A stretch of DNA of 61,879 nucleotides, from assembly GCA_017984135.1 (NCBI GenBank), contig JAGNZZ010000012.1:1-61879 (forward strand), read 5' to 3'. Positions 17,042 through 26,868 of this stretch are shown piece by piece. The notes under the pieces were generated by a model that was given only the letters and a program-made list of their open reading frames with translations, had not been told where the DNA came from and ran no database searches. The position numbers and the translations under genes were made by a program. The DNA comes from Chitinophagales bacterium. GTDB lineage: Bacteria; Bacteroidota; Bacteroidia; Chitinophagales; JADIYW01. Numbering within the stretch: position 1 is the stretch's first letter; each line of letters opens with the position of its first letter.

Positions 17042-18991
17042 TTGATTACACGCGATACCATAGCAAAAATTTTAGATACGGCTCGAATTGAAGACGTAGT
17101 CGGTGATTTTGTGAACCTCAAAAAAAATGGTTCAATTCTAAAAGGACTTTGCCCATTTCACAATGAAAGAACGCCATCCTTTGTAGTCAATCCCAACAAG
17201 AATATATTTAAATGTTTTGGTTGCGGAGTAGGTGGTGATAGTGTTAGCTTTGTCATGGAACTAGAAAAAATGACATTTCCGGAAGCTTTGCGTTATTTGG
17301 CACAAAAGTACCATATTGAAGTCGAAGAAGTTTATACGTCTAATGAAGATGTACAAGAAAAAAATGATAAAGAAAGTTTGTTGATAGCATTAAATTATGC
17401 AGCTAAATTTTACCAAACTCAATTAACAGAAACCGAAGACGGCAAAGCTATTGGATTATCTTATTTTAAAGAAAGAGGATTTTTAGAAGATACGATTTCC
17501 ACATTTCAATTAGGCTATGCACCGGATAGCTTCGATGCATTTTACCATCAAGCCATAAAAGATGGTTTTAATCCGGAAGTATTACTTAAAGCCGGATTGA
17601 TAAAAGAAAAAAATGGCAAACATTATGATTTCTTTCGAGATAGAGTGATGTTTCCAATAAGCAACGTTTCCGGAAAAGTAGTGGCATTTGGAGGTCGAAT
17701 GCTGAAGTCGTCAAAGCCTGAAAATCCAAATGTATATAATCCTAAATACATCAACACTGCAGAAACAGATGTATATCATAAAAGCCAAATACTGTATGGC
17801 ATTTCGCAGGCCAAATCAGATATACGCAAACTGGATGTTTGTTATTTGGTAGAAGGCTATACCGATGTGATTTCATTATATCAAGCAGGCATTAAAAATG
17901 TAGTAGCAAGCTCTGGAACCGCTTTAACAAAGGAGCAAGTACAACTCGTTAAACGATTTACAGAAAATATTGTCATCTTGTATGATGGCGATGCAGCCGG
18001 CATCAAAGCTGCTTTGCGCGGTTTGGATATCGTGCTGGAACAAGGCATGAACGTGAAGTTAGTGCTTTTGCCGGATGGCGACGATCCAGATTCCTTTGTT
18101 AAACGTAATGGAACGGATGCTACTCTTGAATTTATTAAAAACAGTCAACAAGATTTTATCTTGTTCAAGGCAGCTCAAGGAATCGAAATTTCTAAAAATG
18201 ATCCGATTAAAAAATCGGAAATGATAAAAGATATTGTTGAAAGTATTGCCAAAATAGATGACAATATCAAGCGCCAGCTTTACATTAAACAATGCGCAGG
18301 AATAGTGGATGTGCCAGAAGCAATTTTAATTAATGAAACCAATAAAATAAGAAGCGCACACTTTAGAAAATCACGTGAGATTAGTGATGAAGATAAAGTA
18401 GCTATAGATAATGAGCTTAAAATTGAGGTAGAACAATCTCAATCGGTTACCAAAGTTCCACCCTTTTTTTATCAAGAAAAAGATATTATTCGTATATTAA
18501 TTGAACATGGTGATTTGCCAATGAATGAAGAGCATTCGGTAGCAGAATACGTCATTTTTGAATTAGTAGATGTAGAATTTAAAACAGATGTTTTTGGAAA
18601 AATCATTCAATTATATATGGATGCGTACAGAAATGAGCAACCTTTAGCTGAAGTGAAAAATTTGAACAACATACAAGAGGAAGATGTGAAAAATGTTTTA
18701 GTCGAGATGATGTCATCACCTTATGAAATTAGTGAAAATTGGATGAAAAAACATGAAATAGTGGTCACCGATATCACCAGAACCTATAAATCGGATGTTG
18801 TTTCTGCCATGTTGCGTTTCAGGTATTATAAAATGGGCGAAATCATGAAATTAATTGCAGAAAAAATAAAACAATCGGACCTTAGTGGAAATTATGAAGA
18901 AAACATAGCTTCCTTGCTCAAACACATGGAAATGAAAAAAAAGCAACAGGATTTAGCAAAAGAAATACAATCTGTGATTCATCCTTCCTAA
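17042..18991 (+). CDS. dnaG: DNA primase
   Basis: 649 residues. CHC2 zinc finger at the N-terminus (Cys37, His40, Cys58, Cys61; LCPFHNERTPSF, KCFGCG). The catalytic TOPRIM region has YLVEGYTDVIS, ILYDGDAAGIKAA and LPDGDDPDSFV. The C-terminal third (after about residue 430) should bind the DnaB helicase. Synthesises RNA primers at the replication fork. The start is TTG at 17042: MITRDTIAKI matches the N-terminus typical of Bacteroidota primases, and no in-frame ATG lies upstream before a stop at 16991. Oddly, this TTG is the end of a perfect TAACTTTG promoter-like box. Confidence 0.93.
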   Translation: MITRDTIAKILDTARIEDVVGDFVNLKKNGSILKGLCPFHNERTPSFVVNPNKNIFKCFGCGVGGDSVSFVMELEKMTFPEALRYLAQKYHIEVEEVYTSNEDVQEKNDKESLLIALNYAAKFYQTQLTETEDGKAIGLSYFKERGFLEDTISTFQLGYAPDSFDAFYHQAIKDGFNPEVLLKAGLIKEKNGKHYDFFRDRVMFPISNVSGKVVAFGGRMLKSSKPENPNVYNPKYINTAETDVYHKSQILYGISQAKSDIRKLDVCYLVEGYTDVISLYQAGIKNVVASSGTALTKEQVQLVKRFTENIVILYDGDAAGIKAALRGLDIVLEQGMNVKLVLLPDGDDPDSFVKRNGTDATLEFIKNSQQDFILFKAAQGIEISKNDPIKKSEMIKDIVESIAKIDDNIKRQLYIKQCAGIVDVPEAILINETNKIRSAHFRKSREISDEDKVAIDNELKIEVEQSQSVTKVPPFFYQEKDIIRILIEHGDLPMNEEHSVAEYVIFELVDVEFKTDVFGKIIQLYMDAYRNEQPLAEVKNLNNIQEEDVKNVLVEMMSSPYEISENWMKKHEIVVTDITRTYKSDVVSAMLRFRYYKMGEIMKLIAEKIKQSDLSGNYEENIASLLKHMEMKKKQQDLAKEIQSVIHPS

Positions 18992-19083
18992 CTTTTTAAT
19001 CGTATTTTTTCTTATAGAAAGTATAGAAAACAGCTTTTCTGTTAACTTATCAATAATTTCTATTCCATAAGGAACAATTTTTG

Positions 19084-19091
19084 TATTTTTG
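19084..19091 (+). promoter_or_regulatory. -7 box TATTTTTG for rseP
   Basis: Perfect TAnnTTTG match 31 bp before the rseP ATG. -33 element not obvious. Confidence 0.45.
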
Positions 19092-19122
19092 CGGTTCACA
19101 TTTTGATAAATACATACTATAA

Positions 19123-20481
19123 ATGACATTAATTCAACTTTTTTACCTTTTCTTAGGATTATCCATATTAATCATTTTGCACGAACTAGGACACTTCATT
19201 CCGGCAAAACTATTCAAAACCAGAGTACGTAAATTCTATTTATTTTTCGATTTCTTATTCCCTTTTTCAAAAATATTCCCATTTTCAATTTTTAAAAAGA
19301 AAATTGGAGATACAGAATATGGTTTAGGCTGGTTTCCATTTGGCGGATATGTCGATATTGCAGGTATGGTAGATGAAACTACTTCAGCAGATGATTTAGA
19401 AAAAGATGATACACCAAAAGAAAATCAATTTAGATTTAAGCCGGCTTGGCAACGTTTAATCATTATGATTGGTGGCGTTACGGTGAATATGCTTTTAGCC
19501 ATGGTAATTTATGCTGGTTTATTTTGGAAATATGGTGAAGAATACTTGCCCATAAAAAATATGACCAGTGGCGTAATGGTGATTGATTCCATTGCATACG
19601 AACTAGGCTTGCAAAATGGAGATAAACTAATAGCATTAGATGGAGAACCAATCGAATATTTTGAAACCTTCCAAAAAGAATTATTGCTCAATCAAGCAAA
19701 TACCTTGCAAATTGAAAGAGATGGTGTAAAAAAAGATTTATCCGTTTCTAAAGAATTTTTAGGAAGCTTGATTCAAAAGAAAAAAGAATTAATCGTCGCA
19801 CCTAAATTATCATTCATAATTGATACCGTTTTGCCAGAAAAACCTGCATCTAAAGCGGGCTTAATAAAAGGCGATGAAATTCTTGCTGTCAATAATATTC
19901 AAACTCCAATGTATAGTGACGTAATGCGTTCGATAAAAGAAAACAAAGGAAAAAATATTGCCTTGCAAATAAAAAGAAACAACCAATTAGATTCATTATC
20001 TGTAACAGTGGGACAAGATGGTAAAATTGGCGTTGGTCCTAATTTTGATTTTTCTAAAATCTATCAATCTGAAAAAATTGACTACAATTTTGCCGCAGCT
20101 ATTGCAAAAGGTGTGATGGAACCATTTTCCAAATTAAATGACTATTGGAAAAGTTTAATGTTGTTTAGTTTGCCAAAAGTAAAAGTAAAAGATAATTTAG
20201 GCGGATTTTATTCCATGGGTAAAATATATCCAAATACTTGGGATTGGAAAGCCTTTTGGACCATCACCGCTTTAATATCTGTAATATTGGCGTTTATGAA
20301 TATTTTGCCCATTCCAATGTTGGATGGTGGTTATATAGTATTTCTAATATACGAAATGATAGTGGGAAAACCATTGCCTGAAAAAGTACAGAACGCATTG
20401 CAAAGCGTTGGCTTATTCATCATTTTAGGCTTAATGTTGTTGGCAAATGGAATGGACATTATTCGTGGAATTTTTGGATAA
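19123..20481 (+). CDS. rseP: RIP metalloprotease RseP (site-2 protease, M50)
   Basis: 452 residues. The zinc motif HELGH lies at residues 20-24 in the first membrane helix, followed by a basic, Phe-rich segment and PFGGYVDIAGMVDE. Two PDZ-like regions (about 145-225 and 228-310, with GLQNGDKLIALDG and GLIKGDEILAVNN) sit in the periplasm. The C-terminal membrane motif NILPIPMLDGGY supplies the third zinc ligand. Performs regulated intramembrane proteolysis, classically of anti-sigma factors, and clears signal-peptide remnants. It stands alone with its own promoter box and precedes tRNA-Leu. Confidence 0.93.
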   Translation: MTLIQLFYLFLGLSILIILHELGHFIPAKLFKTRVRKFYLFFDFLFPFSKIFPFSIFKKKIGDTEYGLGWFPFGGYVDIAGMVDETTSADDLEKDDTPKENQFRFKPAWQRLIIMIGGVTVNMLLAMVIYAGLFWKYGEEYLPIKNMTSGVMVIDSIAYELGLQNGDKLIALDGEPIEYFETFQKELLLNQANTLQIERDGVKKDLSVSKEFLGSLIQKKKELIVAPKLSFIIDTVLPEKPASKAGLIKGDEILAVNNIQTPMYSDVMRSIKENKGKNIALQIKRNNQLDSLSVTVGQDGKIGVGPNFDFSKIYQSEKIDYNFAAAIAKGVMEPFSKLNDYWKSLMLFSLPKVKVKDNLGGFYSMGKIYPNTWDWKAFWTITALISVILAFMNILPIPMLDGGYIVFLIYEMIVGKPLPEKVQNALQSVGLFIILGLMLLANGMDIIRGIFG

Positions 20482-20500
20482 AAAATAGTACAATATTTTT

Positions 20501-20529
20501 TTGTAAAAATTAAATAAAGTGTACCTTTG
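20501..20529 (+). promoter_or_regulatory. Promoter of tRNA-Leu (TTG-N18-TACCTTTG)
   Basis: TTG at 20501-20503 and TACCTTTG at 20522-20529 with an 18-bp spacer, about 42 bp upstream of the mature tRNA. Confidence 0.65.
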
Positions 20530-20571
20530 CAATCCGCTCAAGAAAGATGTTCGCATCTCACTTGAATAAAT

Positions 20572-20651
20572 GCCGAAGTGGCGGAACTGGTAGACGCGCA
20601 CGACTCAAACTCGTGTATGCAAGTGTGTGGGTTCGAGTCCCACCTTCGGTA
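20572..20651 (+). tRNA. tRNA-Leu (anticodon CAA)
   Basis: Acceptor stem GCCGAAG pairs with CTTCGGT (first pair G-U), discriminator A at 20651. D-arm GCG...CGC with GGTAGA loop. Anticodon stem CACGA/TCGTG encloses CTCAAAC, so the anticodon is CAA (reads UUG). A variable region of about 11 bases follows, then T-arm GTGGG-TTCGAGT-CCCAC. CCA is not encoded. A promoter lies upstream and a strong terminator immediately downstream. Confidence 0.96.
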
Positions 20652-20654
20652 CTC

Positions 20655-20687
20655 AAAAAAAAGCATCCATTTTTGGATGCTTTTTTT
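20655..20687 (+). terminator. Rho-independent terminator after tRNA-Leu
   Basis: Stem AGCATCCA (20662-20669) with TGGATGCT (20674-20681), four-T loop, followed by T7 and preceded by A8. Confidence 0.92.
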
Positions 20688-20846
20688 ACTTTATTATCAA
20701 TTTTTTTAATTATTTCAAATTTTATGATTTATTGTAATGTTTGAGTTAAATATTGTTTAAATGATTTGAAAAATAAAAATCATTTTTGTATCTTAATGTC
20801 GCATAAAATTAACATACACATTCAATTAACCAAAAATCAACCAACA

Positions 20847-21599
20847 ATGAAAAAATTATTATTGATTTTATTGCTTTTTGTAGCATATATAGATCAGACA
20901 CAAGCGAAAGTTCAAGTAGGTGTAGGCGTAAAAGTAGGTCCGGCATTCGGAAGATGGAACAATGACTTTTTTAAAAATAGCAAGTTGGCAACTGCCGGCG
21001 GAACAGTAAACTTTTTACCAGGCTTGCACGCAGGAATTCAATCAAGAGTTTGGTTCAATAAATTTGTAGGTATCAACCTTGCTGCTGAATTTAATATGTC
21101 TGGTAGTAAATTTGTTGGAACACAAGGCACTGTAATTACAACTATTATCCATAAAGAAAACCAATTGACAATTCCTTTAACGGCATTAGTAGGCTGGGGA
21201 AATGAACGTTTACGAATTTATGGTCAAGTAGGTGGTTTCTTTGGTTATAATATCAACGGAAAAGACAAAACATCTATCAATAACAATGGCTCAACAGTAC
21301 CATCTAGTTTTGTAAAAGCAGATTATAAAAATGTATATCAAAATATTGATGCTGGAATCCGATTTGGTGGAGGTATTCAAGTATATGTAGATAAAGGCTT
21401 AAAACACACAGTTACATTTGACGTAGGCTATGATTATGGTTTCATCAAAACATTTAGAAATGAAGAACCAGCTTATTTTAATCAACCACAAAAATTGAAA
21501 ATCGCCGCATCAAAATTATTAATTGGAGTTGGCTATTCTTATTCATTGGGTAAAAGTCAAGCAGAAGAAGCTCCAAAACGTGCAACTTCTTTTGATTAG
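20847..21599 (+). CDS. Outer-membrane beta-barrel (porin-like OMP) protein
   Basis: 250 residues from the ATG at 20847. An N-terminal signal peptide (MKKLLLILLLFVAYIDQTQA) leads into alternating hydrophobic/polar strands such as VQVGVGVKVGPAFGRW, GLHAGIQSRVWFNKFVGINLAAEF and KLLIGVGYSYSLG, with the glycine-aromatic girdle of an eight- to ten-stranded barrel (OMP_b-brl type). The upstream extension to 20766 lacks signal-peptide character. Probably located in the outer membrane; function unknown. The gene converges with hemB and shares a bidirectional hairpin. Confidence 0.8.
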   Translation: MKKLLLILLLFVAYIDQTQAKVQVGVGVKVGPAFGRWNNDFFKNSKLATAGGTVNFLPGLHAGIQSRVWFNKFVGINLAAEFNMSGSKFVGTQGTVITTIIHKENQLTIPLTALVGWGNERLRIYGQVGGFFGYNINGKDKTSINNNGSTVPSSFVKADYKNVYQNIDAGIRFGGGIQVYVDKGLKHTVTFDVGYDYGFIKTFRNEEPAYFNQPQKLKIAASKLLIGVGYSYSLGKSQAEEAPKRATSFD

Positions 21600-21624
21600 T
21601 AAATTCATTGATGAGATATAAAAT

Positions 21625-21657
21625 AAAAAAAGGAAAGCATCATGCTTTCCTTTTTTT
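21625..21657. terminator. Bidirectional terminator between the OMP gene and hemB
   Basis: GGAAAGCAT (21632-21640) and ATGCTTTCC (21642-21650) form a stem flanked by A7 and T7 runs, so it can end transcripts from both sides. On the minus strand the hemB stop codon (21640-21642) lies in the middle of the hairpin. Confidence 0.9.
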
Positions 21658-22626
21658 ATAATTAGTAGCAACGTCTTTTGCTCCATACGTAATAATTACA
21701 TCTGCACCAGCACGATGAATACTTAGCAATGTTTCTTCCAAACATTTTTCGTAATTCAACCATCCATTTTTTGCCGCAGCTTGCAACATAGCATATTCAC
21801 CACTTACATGATAGGCTGCGATAGGAATAGGAAATTGTTGTTTTAAAACATGAATAATATCCAGATAAATACTTGCTGGTTTTACCATTAAAAAATCGGC
21901 ACCTTCCGCAAAATCTAAATCAGCTTCTAGTAAGGCTTCACGCTTATTCGCCGGATTCATTTGGTATGTTTTTTTGTCACCTGATTTGGGCGCGGATTCC
22001 AGTGCATCTCTAAATGGACCATAAAAGGCGCTGGCATATTTTGCCGTGTATGACATGATTGATGTTTCTGAAAATCCATTTTCATCTAACTGTTGGCGAA
22101 TAAATCCTACACGTCCATCCATCATATCACTTGGACCTAAAATGTCAATTCCAGCTTCGGCTTGCGCCAATGCCATTTTTGATAAAATAGGTAAGGTTTT
22201 GTCATTTAGAATTTTTTCATTTTCCACATAGCCATCATGTCCATCTGTTGAATAGGGATCCATGGCAACATCACTTATTAAACAAGCATCCGGAAATTCA
22301 GCTTTAAATTTCTTAATTGCTTTTAAATAAAAATTTTTCGAGGAATAACTGTAGGTCGCAGTTTTGTTTTTTAATTTTTCATCTACTGCAGGAAATAAAA
22401 TAAAACTATGGACGCCTAATTTTAAACAAGTTTCAATTTCTTTCAACGCATGGTCAATACTCAACTGAAAAATATTAGGTAGAGATTTAATGGTATTTTT
22501 TTTATTCGAACCATCCACTAAAAAAAGGGGTTGCACCAAATGTTGTGGATGGAGTTGTATTTCTTCTGCTAAGCCACGTATAGCGGCACTTTTTCGGTTT
22601 CTGCGAGGTCTTTGAAGCATATTCAT
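21640..22626 (-). CDS. hemB: Delta-aminolevulinic acid dehydratase (porphobilinogen synthase)
   Basis: 328 residues. The Schiff-base lysine is in FLMVKPASIY and the second lysine region in the middle block. The metal-site segment reads DVAMDPYSTDGHDG, with Asp where zinc enzymes have Cys, which marks the Mg-type (non-zinc) class. The C-terminus ITYGAKD is conserved. Condenses two aminolevulinate molecules to porphobilinogen in haem synthesis. It is 39 bp downstream of purC on the same strand with no own promoter box found, so the two probably form an operon. Its last codons form one arm of the terminator hairpin. Confidence 0.97.
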   Translation of the reverse strand: MNMLQRPRRNRKSAAIRGLAEEIQLHPQHLVQPLFLVDGSNKKNTIKSLPNIFQLSIDHALKEIETCLKLGVHSFILFPAVDEKLKNKTATYSYSSKNFYLKAIKKFKAEFPDACLISDVAMDPYSTDGHDGYVENEKILNDKTLPILSKMALAQAEAGIDILGPSDMMDGRVGFIRQQLDENGFSETSIMSYTAKYASAFYGPFRDALESAPKSGDKKTYQMNPANKREALLEADLDFAEGADFLMVKPASIYLDIIHVLKQQFPIPIAAYHVSGEYAMLQAAAKNGWLNYEKCLEETLLSIHRAGADVIITYGAKDVATNYKKRKA

Positions 22627-22665
22627 TTCTTTTAAATAGAAAAAATATTGTAAAATAAAACAAGC

Positions 22666-23598
22666 TTAAATCGACATTTGTTTTAATGCATTTACAATGA
22701 TTTCTTCTGTGTTGTTTTGTTCTTTTTTAATGAATTTTTCACCAATAATCAACTCATATAATTCGATATAACGTTCTGAAATCATTTGTACAATTTCGTC
22801 TGTCATTTCCGGAACGGTTTGTCCTTCTTTGCCCATAAAATTATTTTCCATTAACCATTCGCGTACAAATTCTTTAGATAATTGCTTTTGTGGTTGATGG
22901 TTGTTTAATCTTGTTTCATAACCTTCTGCATAAAAATATCTAGATGAATCTGGTGTATGAATTTCATCGATTAAAAATATTTCATTATCTATTTTCCCAA
23001 ACTCATATTTTGTATCTACTAAAATTAATCCTTGTTTAGCAGCTATTTCAGTTCCTCGTTTAAATACAGCATGCGTGTATTTTTCTAATTGCGCATAATC
23101 TTCTTTTGATACAATTCCTCGTTCAATAATTTCTTCTTTTGAAATTTCTTCATCATGACCAATAATTGCTTTGGTAGTAGGTGTGATGATTGGAGTCTCA
23201 AACTTTTGATTTTCTATCATGCCTTCTGGTAAAGTAACGCCACACAAAGTACGTTCACCATTTTTATAAGCTCGCCACGCTGAACCAGCCAAATATCCAC
23301 GAATAACCATTTCTACTCGGAATGGTTCACACATTCTTCCTATGGTAACATTCGGTGCAGGTACGCTTAAAATCCAATTTTGCACAATATCTTTTGTTGC
23401 ATCTAAAAATTTTGCAGCAATTTGATTGAGCACTTGCCCTTTATAAGGAATTGGACGAGGTAAAACTACATCAAATGCAGATATCCTATCGCTCACAATC
23501 ATGACCAATATATTGTTAGAAAGTGTATATACATCTCGAACTTTTCCTTTGTAAAAATTTGTTTGATTTGGAAATTGAAAAGGAGCAGAAGTAGGCAT
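22666..23598 (-). CDS. purC: Phosphoribosylaminoimidazole-succinocarboxamide synthase (SAICAR synthetase)
   Basis: 310 residues, the long form usual in Bacteroidota and eukaryotes. [14 protein letters not shown] at the N-terminus binds [28 protein letters not shown] and [14 protein letters not shown] are family signature blocks. Catalyses joining of aspartate to CAIR in purine synthesis, cytoplasm. It has a good promoter at 23612-23643 and is followed closely by hemB. Confidence 0.97.
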   Translation of the reverse strand: MPTSAPFQFPNQTNFYKGKVRDVYTLSNNILVMIVSDRISAFDVVLPRPIPYKGQVLNQIAAKFLDATKDIVQNWILSVPAPNVTIGRMCEPFRVEMVIRGYLAGSAWRAYKNGERTLCGVTLPEGMIENQKFETPIITPTTKAIIGHDEEISKEEIIERGIVSKEDYAQLEKYTHAVFKRGTEIAAKQGLILVDTKYEFGKIDNEIFLIDEIHTPDSSRYFYAEGYETRLNNHQPQKQLSKEFVREWLMENNFMGKEGQTVPEMTDEIVQMISERYIELYELIIGEKFIKKEQNNTEEIIVNALKQMSI

Positions 23599-23611
23599 AA
23601 ATTATTTTTTA

Positions 23612-23643
23612 CAAAAATAAGATTTGTTGTTCGAAGTTGGCAA
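23612..23643 (-). promoter_or_regulatory. Promoter of purC (TTG-N21-TATTTTTG)
   Basis: On the minus strand TTG at 23643-23641 and TATTTTTG at 23619-23612, spacer 21 bp, 13 bp before the purC ATG. Confidence 0.6.
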
Positions 23644-23660
23644 TATGGTTAAGTTAAAAA

Positions 23661-24857
23661 TCATTCTGCAAATACGCCGATTCCTTGTTTGTCAACTGCA
23701 GAAATGGGATTAATTCTTGCAATATCACCATTTGGAAATTGACAGGAATAGCTGCTATATTGTGTTGGTTGAGTTGTATATCTTGGATCTGGTCGATAAT
23801 AATCTGTTGAAATTATTTGTGCACCACTTCTAAAAGCAGCCAATTGTTGCGTGTAATCATTGGTTTTATTTTGTTTGTTGATGCCATCGGCGCGTGTGCG
23901 TACTATATAATGATTGGTAACGGCCAGTTTGATACTGTCTTCGTCATCCATGGCATCATTGTAAATAATAAAAGCACTTTCTGGATTTTTATCATCTTCG
24001 GTATATAAAAACATGGCTCTGTTTTGAAGTGATGGATGTCCTTGTAGATATTCTTCATTAGCACCACCTTCCATAACAAAAATAAACTTGCCTCTGCTTT
24101 CGCCAATGCTTGGCCAATTATTAGCCAATACTGCTTCTTTTAATGTTGGAAAATTTCCACGTACTTTGTCTGGTGTAATCACCTTTTTTAAGTCATTTCC
24201 AAAAATAGATTTTATTTCTAGATCAATGGCATCCGCTAATGCAGGCGTGAATTTTATACAAGGTTTAAATCCTAGAATTCCCAACAAAGCGACAGCATCG
24301 CCAATACCAGATTCTTTAGCTTCTATATGCAAGAAAATAGGCAAGTGATTGGGATGTGCATCTGACCAGATTTTTAAAGCGTTTAAATTTTCTTTGAAAG
24401 TATAAAAATATGTTTCAAAGTCAATATCTGGAATGTGGAGTACTTTAAATCCAGGTTGTTTAAGCTCATTTATACCCGAAGCAGTTGGCTTTTGAATCAG
24501 TGAGTTTCCTGCTCTATTGTAAAAATGGTTGCCATTTGGATCGGCATAAATATCAATTTCAAATCCTCTTAGTTGGTACATGTCCAACTGGTCATACAAT
24601 GATTCATGTTCATAATCTAATTCTGAAATTTTATATTCTTTTGGTAAAATAAAATCTAAATTTTTTAGAAAATTATACAAGTTGTTGTTCATGTGTTTAT
24701 GGTAGCTGTTGTGGCTGCCAATTATCTGTAATTGATTGAGTTTAAGTTGGTTTAATTTCGATTGATTTTGAATAGTACGTTGCTTGTCTTTTTGACAAGA
24801 AATTGTAAAAAGTACGACTATTGCAAATAGAAATAAACGCTTGAATTTTTTAGGCAT
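23661..24857 (-). CDS. Ca2+-dependent phosphoinositide phospholipase C-like lipoprotein
   Basis: 398 residues from the ATG at 24857; a longer frame to 24914 would run through the terminator of the upstream gene. The signal peptide ends at a lipobox (TISC, Cys21). The TIM-barrel PLC-like domain shows QIIGSHNSYHKHM (first catalytic His), LRGFEIDIYADPNG, IFLHIEAKE and GKFIFVMEGG, matching the calcium-dependent PI-PLC-like family found in many bacteria. Location: exported, anchored to a membrane. Natural substrate unknown, since bacteria seldom make phosphoinositides. Confidence 0.8.
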   Translation of the reverse strand: MPKKFKRLFLFAIVVLFTISCQKDKQRTIQNQSKLNQLKLNQLQIIGSHNSYHKHMNNNLYNFLKNLDFILPKEYKISELDYEHESLYDQLDMYQLRGFEIDIYADPNGNHFYNRAGNSLIQKPTASGINELKQPGFKVLHIPDIDFETYFYTFKENLNALKIWSDAHPNHLPIFLHIEAKESGIGDAVALLGILGFKPCIKFTPALADAIDLEIKSIFGNDLKKVITPDKVRGNFPTLKEAVLANNWPSIGESRGKFIFVMEGGANEEYLQGHPSLQNRAMFLYTEDDKNPESAFIIYNDAMDDEDSIKLAVTNHYIVRTRADGINKQNKTNDYTQQLAAFRSGAQIISTDYYRPDPRYTTQPTQYSSYSCQFPNGDIARINPISAVDKQGIGVFAE

Positions 24858-24889
24858 AATTAAAAATACTAAAATAAATTGAATTATAA

Positions 24890-24924
24890 AACAGTAAAAA
24901 GAAAAAGCGCCCATAAGGCGCTTT
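24890..24924 (-). terminator. Terminator of the DUF885 gene
   Basis: Stem AAAGCGCC (24904-24911) with GGCGCTTT (24917-24924), five-base loop; on the minus strand it is followed by a T-rich run. Another perfect palindrome, AAAGATTGCAATCTTT, lies at 24953-24968. Confidence 0.8.
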
Positions 24925-25030
24925 AGAACTATTTTAGTCTGCTTAAACTTTTAAAGATTGCAATCTTTTTATACTTCAATTTATCACTTATTTTGGTATT
25001 GTGCAACTTTTTTAACAAAAAAATCGATGC

Positions 25031-26770
25031 TTATTTTTTTAACAAAATTTCCTTTATAAATTTCACTGGTGAACTTCCATATTTTAGAAATTGTTCATTG
25101 AATTTTTTTACATTAAATGCATTTCCTTGCATTTCTTTTAGATGGTTTCTAAGTTGAAGAATTTCATAAAATCCGGTGAAGTAGCTAGTAAGCTGCACAT
25201 TGGTTACTTGTACGCGTCTCCATTTACCTTCGGCTTCGGTTTGTTGCTGAAATGCTTGATTGATTAATAAATCCATTGCATCTTTTTCACTTAAATTTTT
25301 AGTATGTACTCCAATATCTAAAATGGTGTTGCAAACTGTTCGCAAGTTCCATTTGTAATACATTAACCAAAATTCTGAAGAATCGATTCCATTTCCATAT
25401 CCATTTTCCATCATCATTAATTCGGAATAAACTGCCCAACCTTCTATCATGGCGCCATTTCCAAAAATTGATTTTATAATAGAAGGTGACTTATTGCTAT
25501 AGACTAATTGCACATAATGTCCTGGGATGGCTTCATGAATATTCAAAATTTGTAAGATGTATTGATTGTATTCACGCAAATAACTTTCTTGGCGTTCTGC
25601 TGTCCAATTTTCAATAGAACCTACATTGTAATACGTTGTTCCATTTTTAGCGTATGGTCCAGGCGAACTAATTGATGCACCGGCAACTCCAGCCATGTAT
25701 GCTGGTTCTTTTCGAACTTTAAGCGGTTTTTTGGGATCTAAATAAATTAGATTCTTTTCTTTTACAAATGTTGTTAATGCTGGAATTTGCTTTTCAATTT
25801 CAGTTTGAAAATCTGCTGCTTTTACGTGTTGCATTGAAATCGTATCAATTATTTTTCGAATGAGAAACAAATCGTTTTCAGGAGCTGAAAGGTTTCCAAA
25901 ATATTTTGGCCACAACGATTTAGCAATTTTTCCCATTTCTTGATGAAGGTAAATTTTTCGATTTATTGCCGCTTCATATATTTCATCAGAAGTGAAAGCA
26001 CTTTGAATTTCATACTTGAATTTGTCGGAATATAGTTCTTTACCTAATCGGAAACTTCTAGGTGTGATATTTTTAAAATCTTTTAAAAATTGAATGTACG
26101 ATTGGATTGCAGCTACTGCATCTGCACCTCTTTTTAAATAAAGTGCTTCTGTTTCTGGATAAAAATTCATTTTTTTAACAGCAATTACATAATCCGTTTC
26201 AAAAACAGACAAGCTGCCTTCATTTTGATCTATGGCTAATTGTAAATGCTCTGCGGAAGGATTTTGTATGTTTTGTTTTGCTGCTTCGTAATATTGTGGA
26301 ACGTTTTTAAGTTTAATAAATACATTGGTTAACCTCTTTTTAAGTGGTGCATAATTTTCCGATAAAATAATTGAAAAACTTGAACCAATATTATAATCTG
26401 CAGGATTCCATTGCCAGCTTTTATATTGATTGATTTGCCAAAGTCCATAATTATAAAAATCTTCTAAGATTTTAAAATCAATTTTATTGGCATCTGATAA
26501 TGTATTGTAGCTAAATGCTTGAAGTTTCTCCAATTCAGAGGTATAAAAATTAAGCTCAATTTTGCGTTGTTCACCATTTGGAACATAGAGCATGCTATCG
26601 TATTTGTGATAGCCAACATTGGTTGCCCAGTCTGGATATATCTTCCAGAGTCGATTTATAAATGCTTTCTTATAAGAATCAAAAGAAGTATTGCTGTTTT
26701 CTTCAGCATAACCATTTGAAATGAAACATAAAAAATACAGAATGAAATAGGTACTCAATCTTTTTTTCAT
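25031..26770 (-). CDS. DUF885 family putative exported metallopeptidase
   Basis: 579 residues. An N-terminal signal peptide (to about residue 22, SNGYAEE) and the zinc-binding motif HEAIPGHYVQ at about residue 410 are visible, followed by EGWAVYSE some 30 residues later, which supplies the third ligand. DUF885 proteins resemble M32-like or DcP-like alpha-helical peptidases; activity is expected but the substrate is unknown. Monocistronic, ended by the hairpin at 24890-24924. Family call good; function inferred. Confidence 0.87.
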   Translation of the reverse strand: MKKRLSTYFILYFLCFISNGYAEENSNTSFDSYKKAFINRLWKIYPDWATNVGYHKYDSMLYVPNGEQRKIELNFYTSELEKLQAFSYNTLSDANKIDFKILEDFYNYGLWQINQYKSWQWNPADYNIGSSFSIILSENYAPLKKRLTNVFIKLKNVPQYYEAAKQNIQNPSAEHLQLAIDQNEGSLSVFETDYVIAVKKMNFYPETEALYLKRGADAVAAIQSYIQFLKDFKNITPRSFRLGKELYSDKFKYEIQSAFTSDEIYEAAINRKIYLHQEMGKIAKSLWPKYFGNLSAPENDLFLIRKIIDTISMQHVKAADFQTEIEKQIPALTTFVKEKNLIYLDPKKPLKVRKEPAYMAGVAGASISSPGPYAKNGTTYYNVGSIENWTAERQESYLREYNQYILQILNIHEAIPGHYVQLVYSNKSPSIIKSIFGNGAMIEGWAVYSELMMMENGYGNGIDSSEFWLMYYKWNLRTVCNTILDIGVHTKNLSEKDAMDLLINQAFQQQTEAEGKWRRVQVTNVQLTSYFTGFYEILQLRNHLKEMQGNAFNVKKFNEQFLKYGSSPVKFIKEILLKK

Positions 26771-26868
26771 AGTCTAGAATTTGGTATTAAAGTTACTAGT
26801 TTAATTCATTAATCATTATTTAAACTTCATTATAGTGATGGTAGATGTAGATTGTATATATTTACAAT

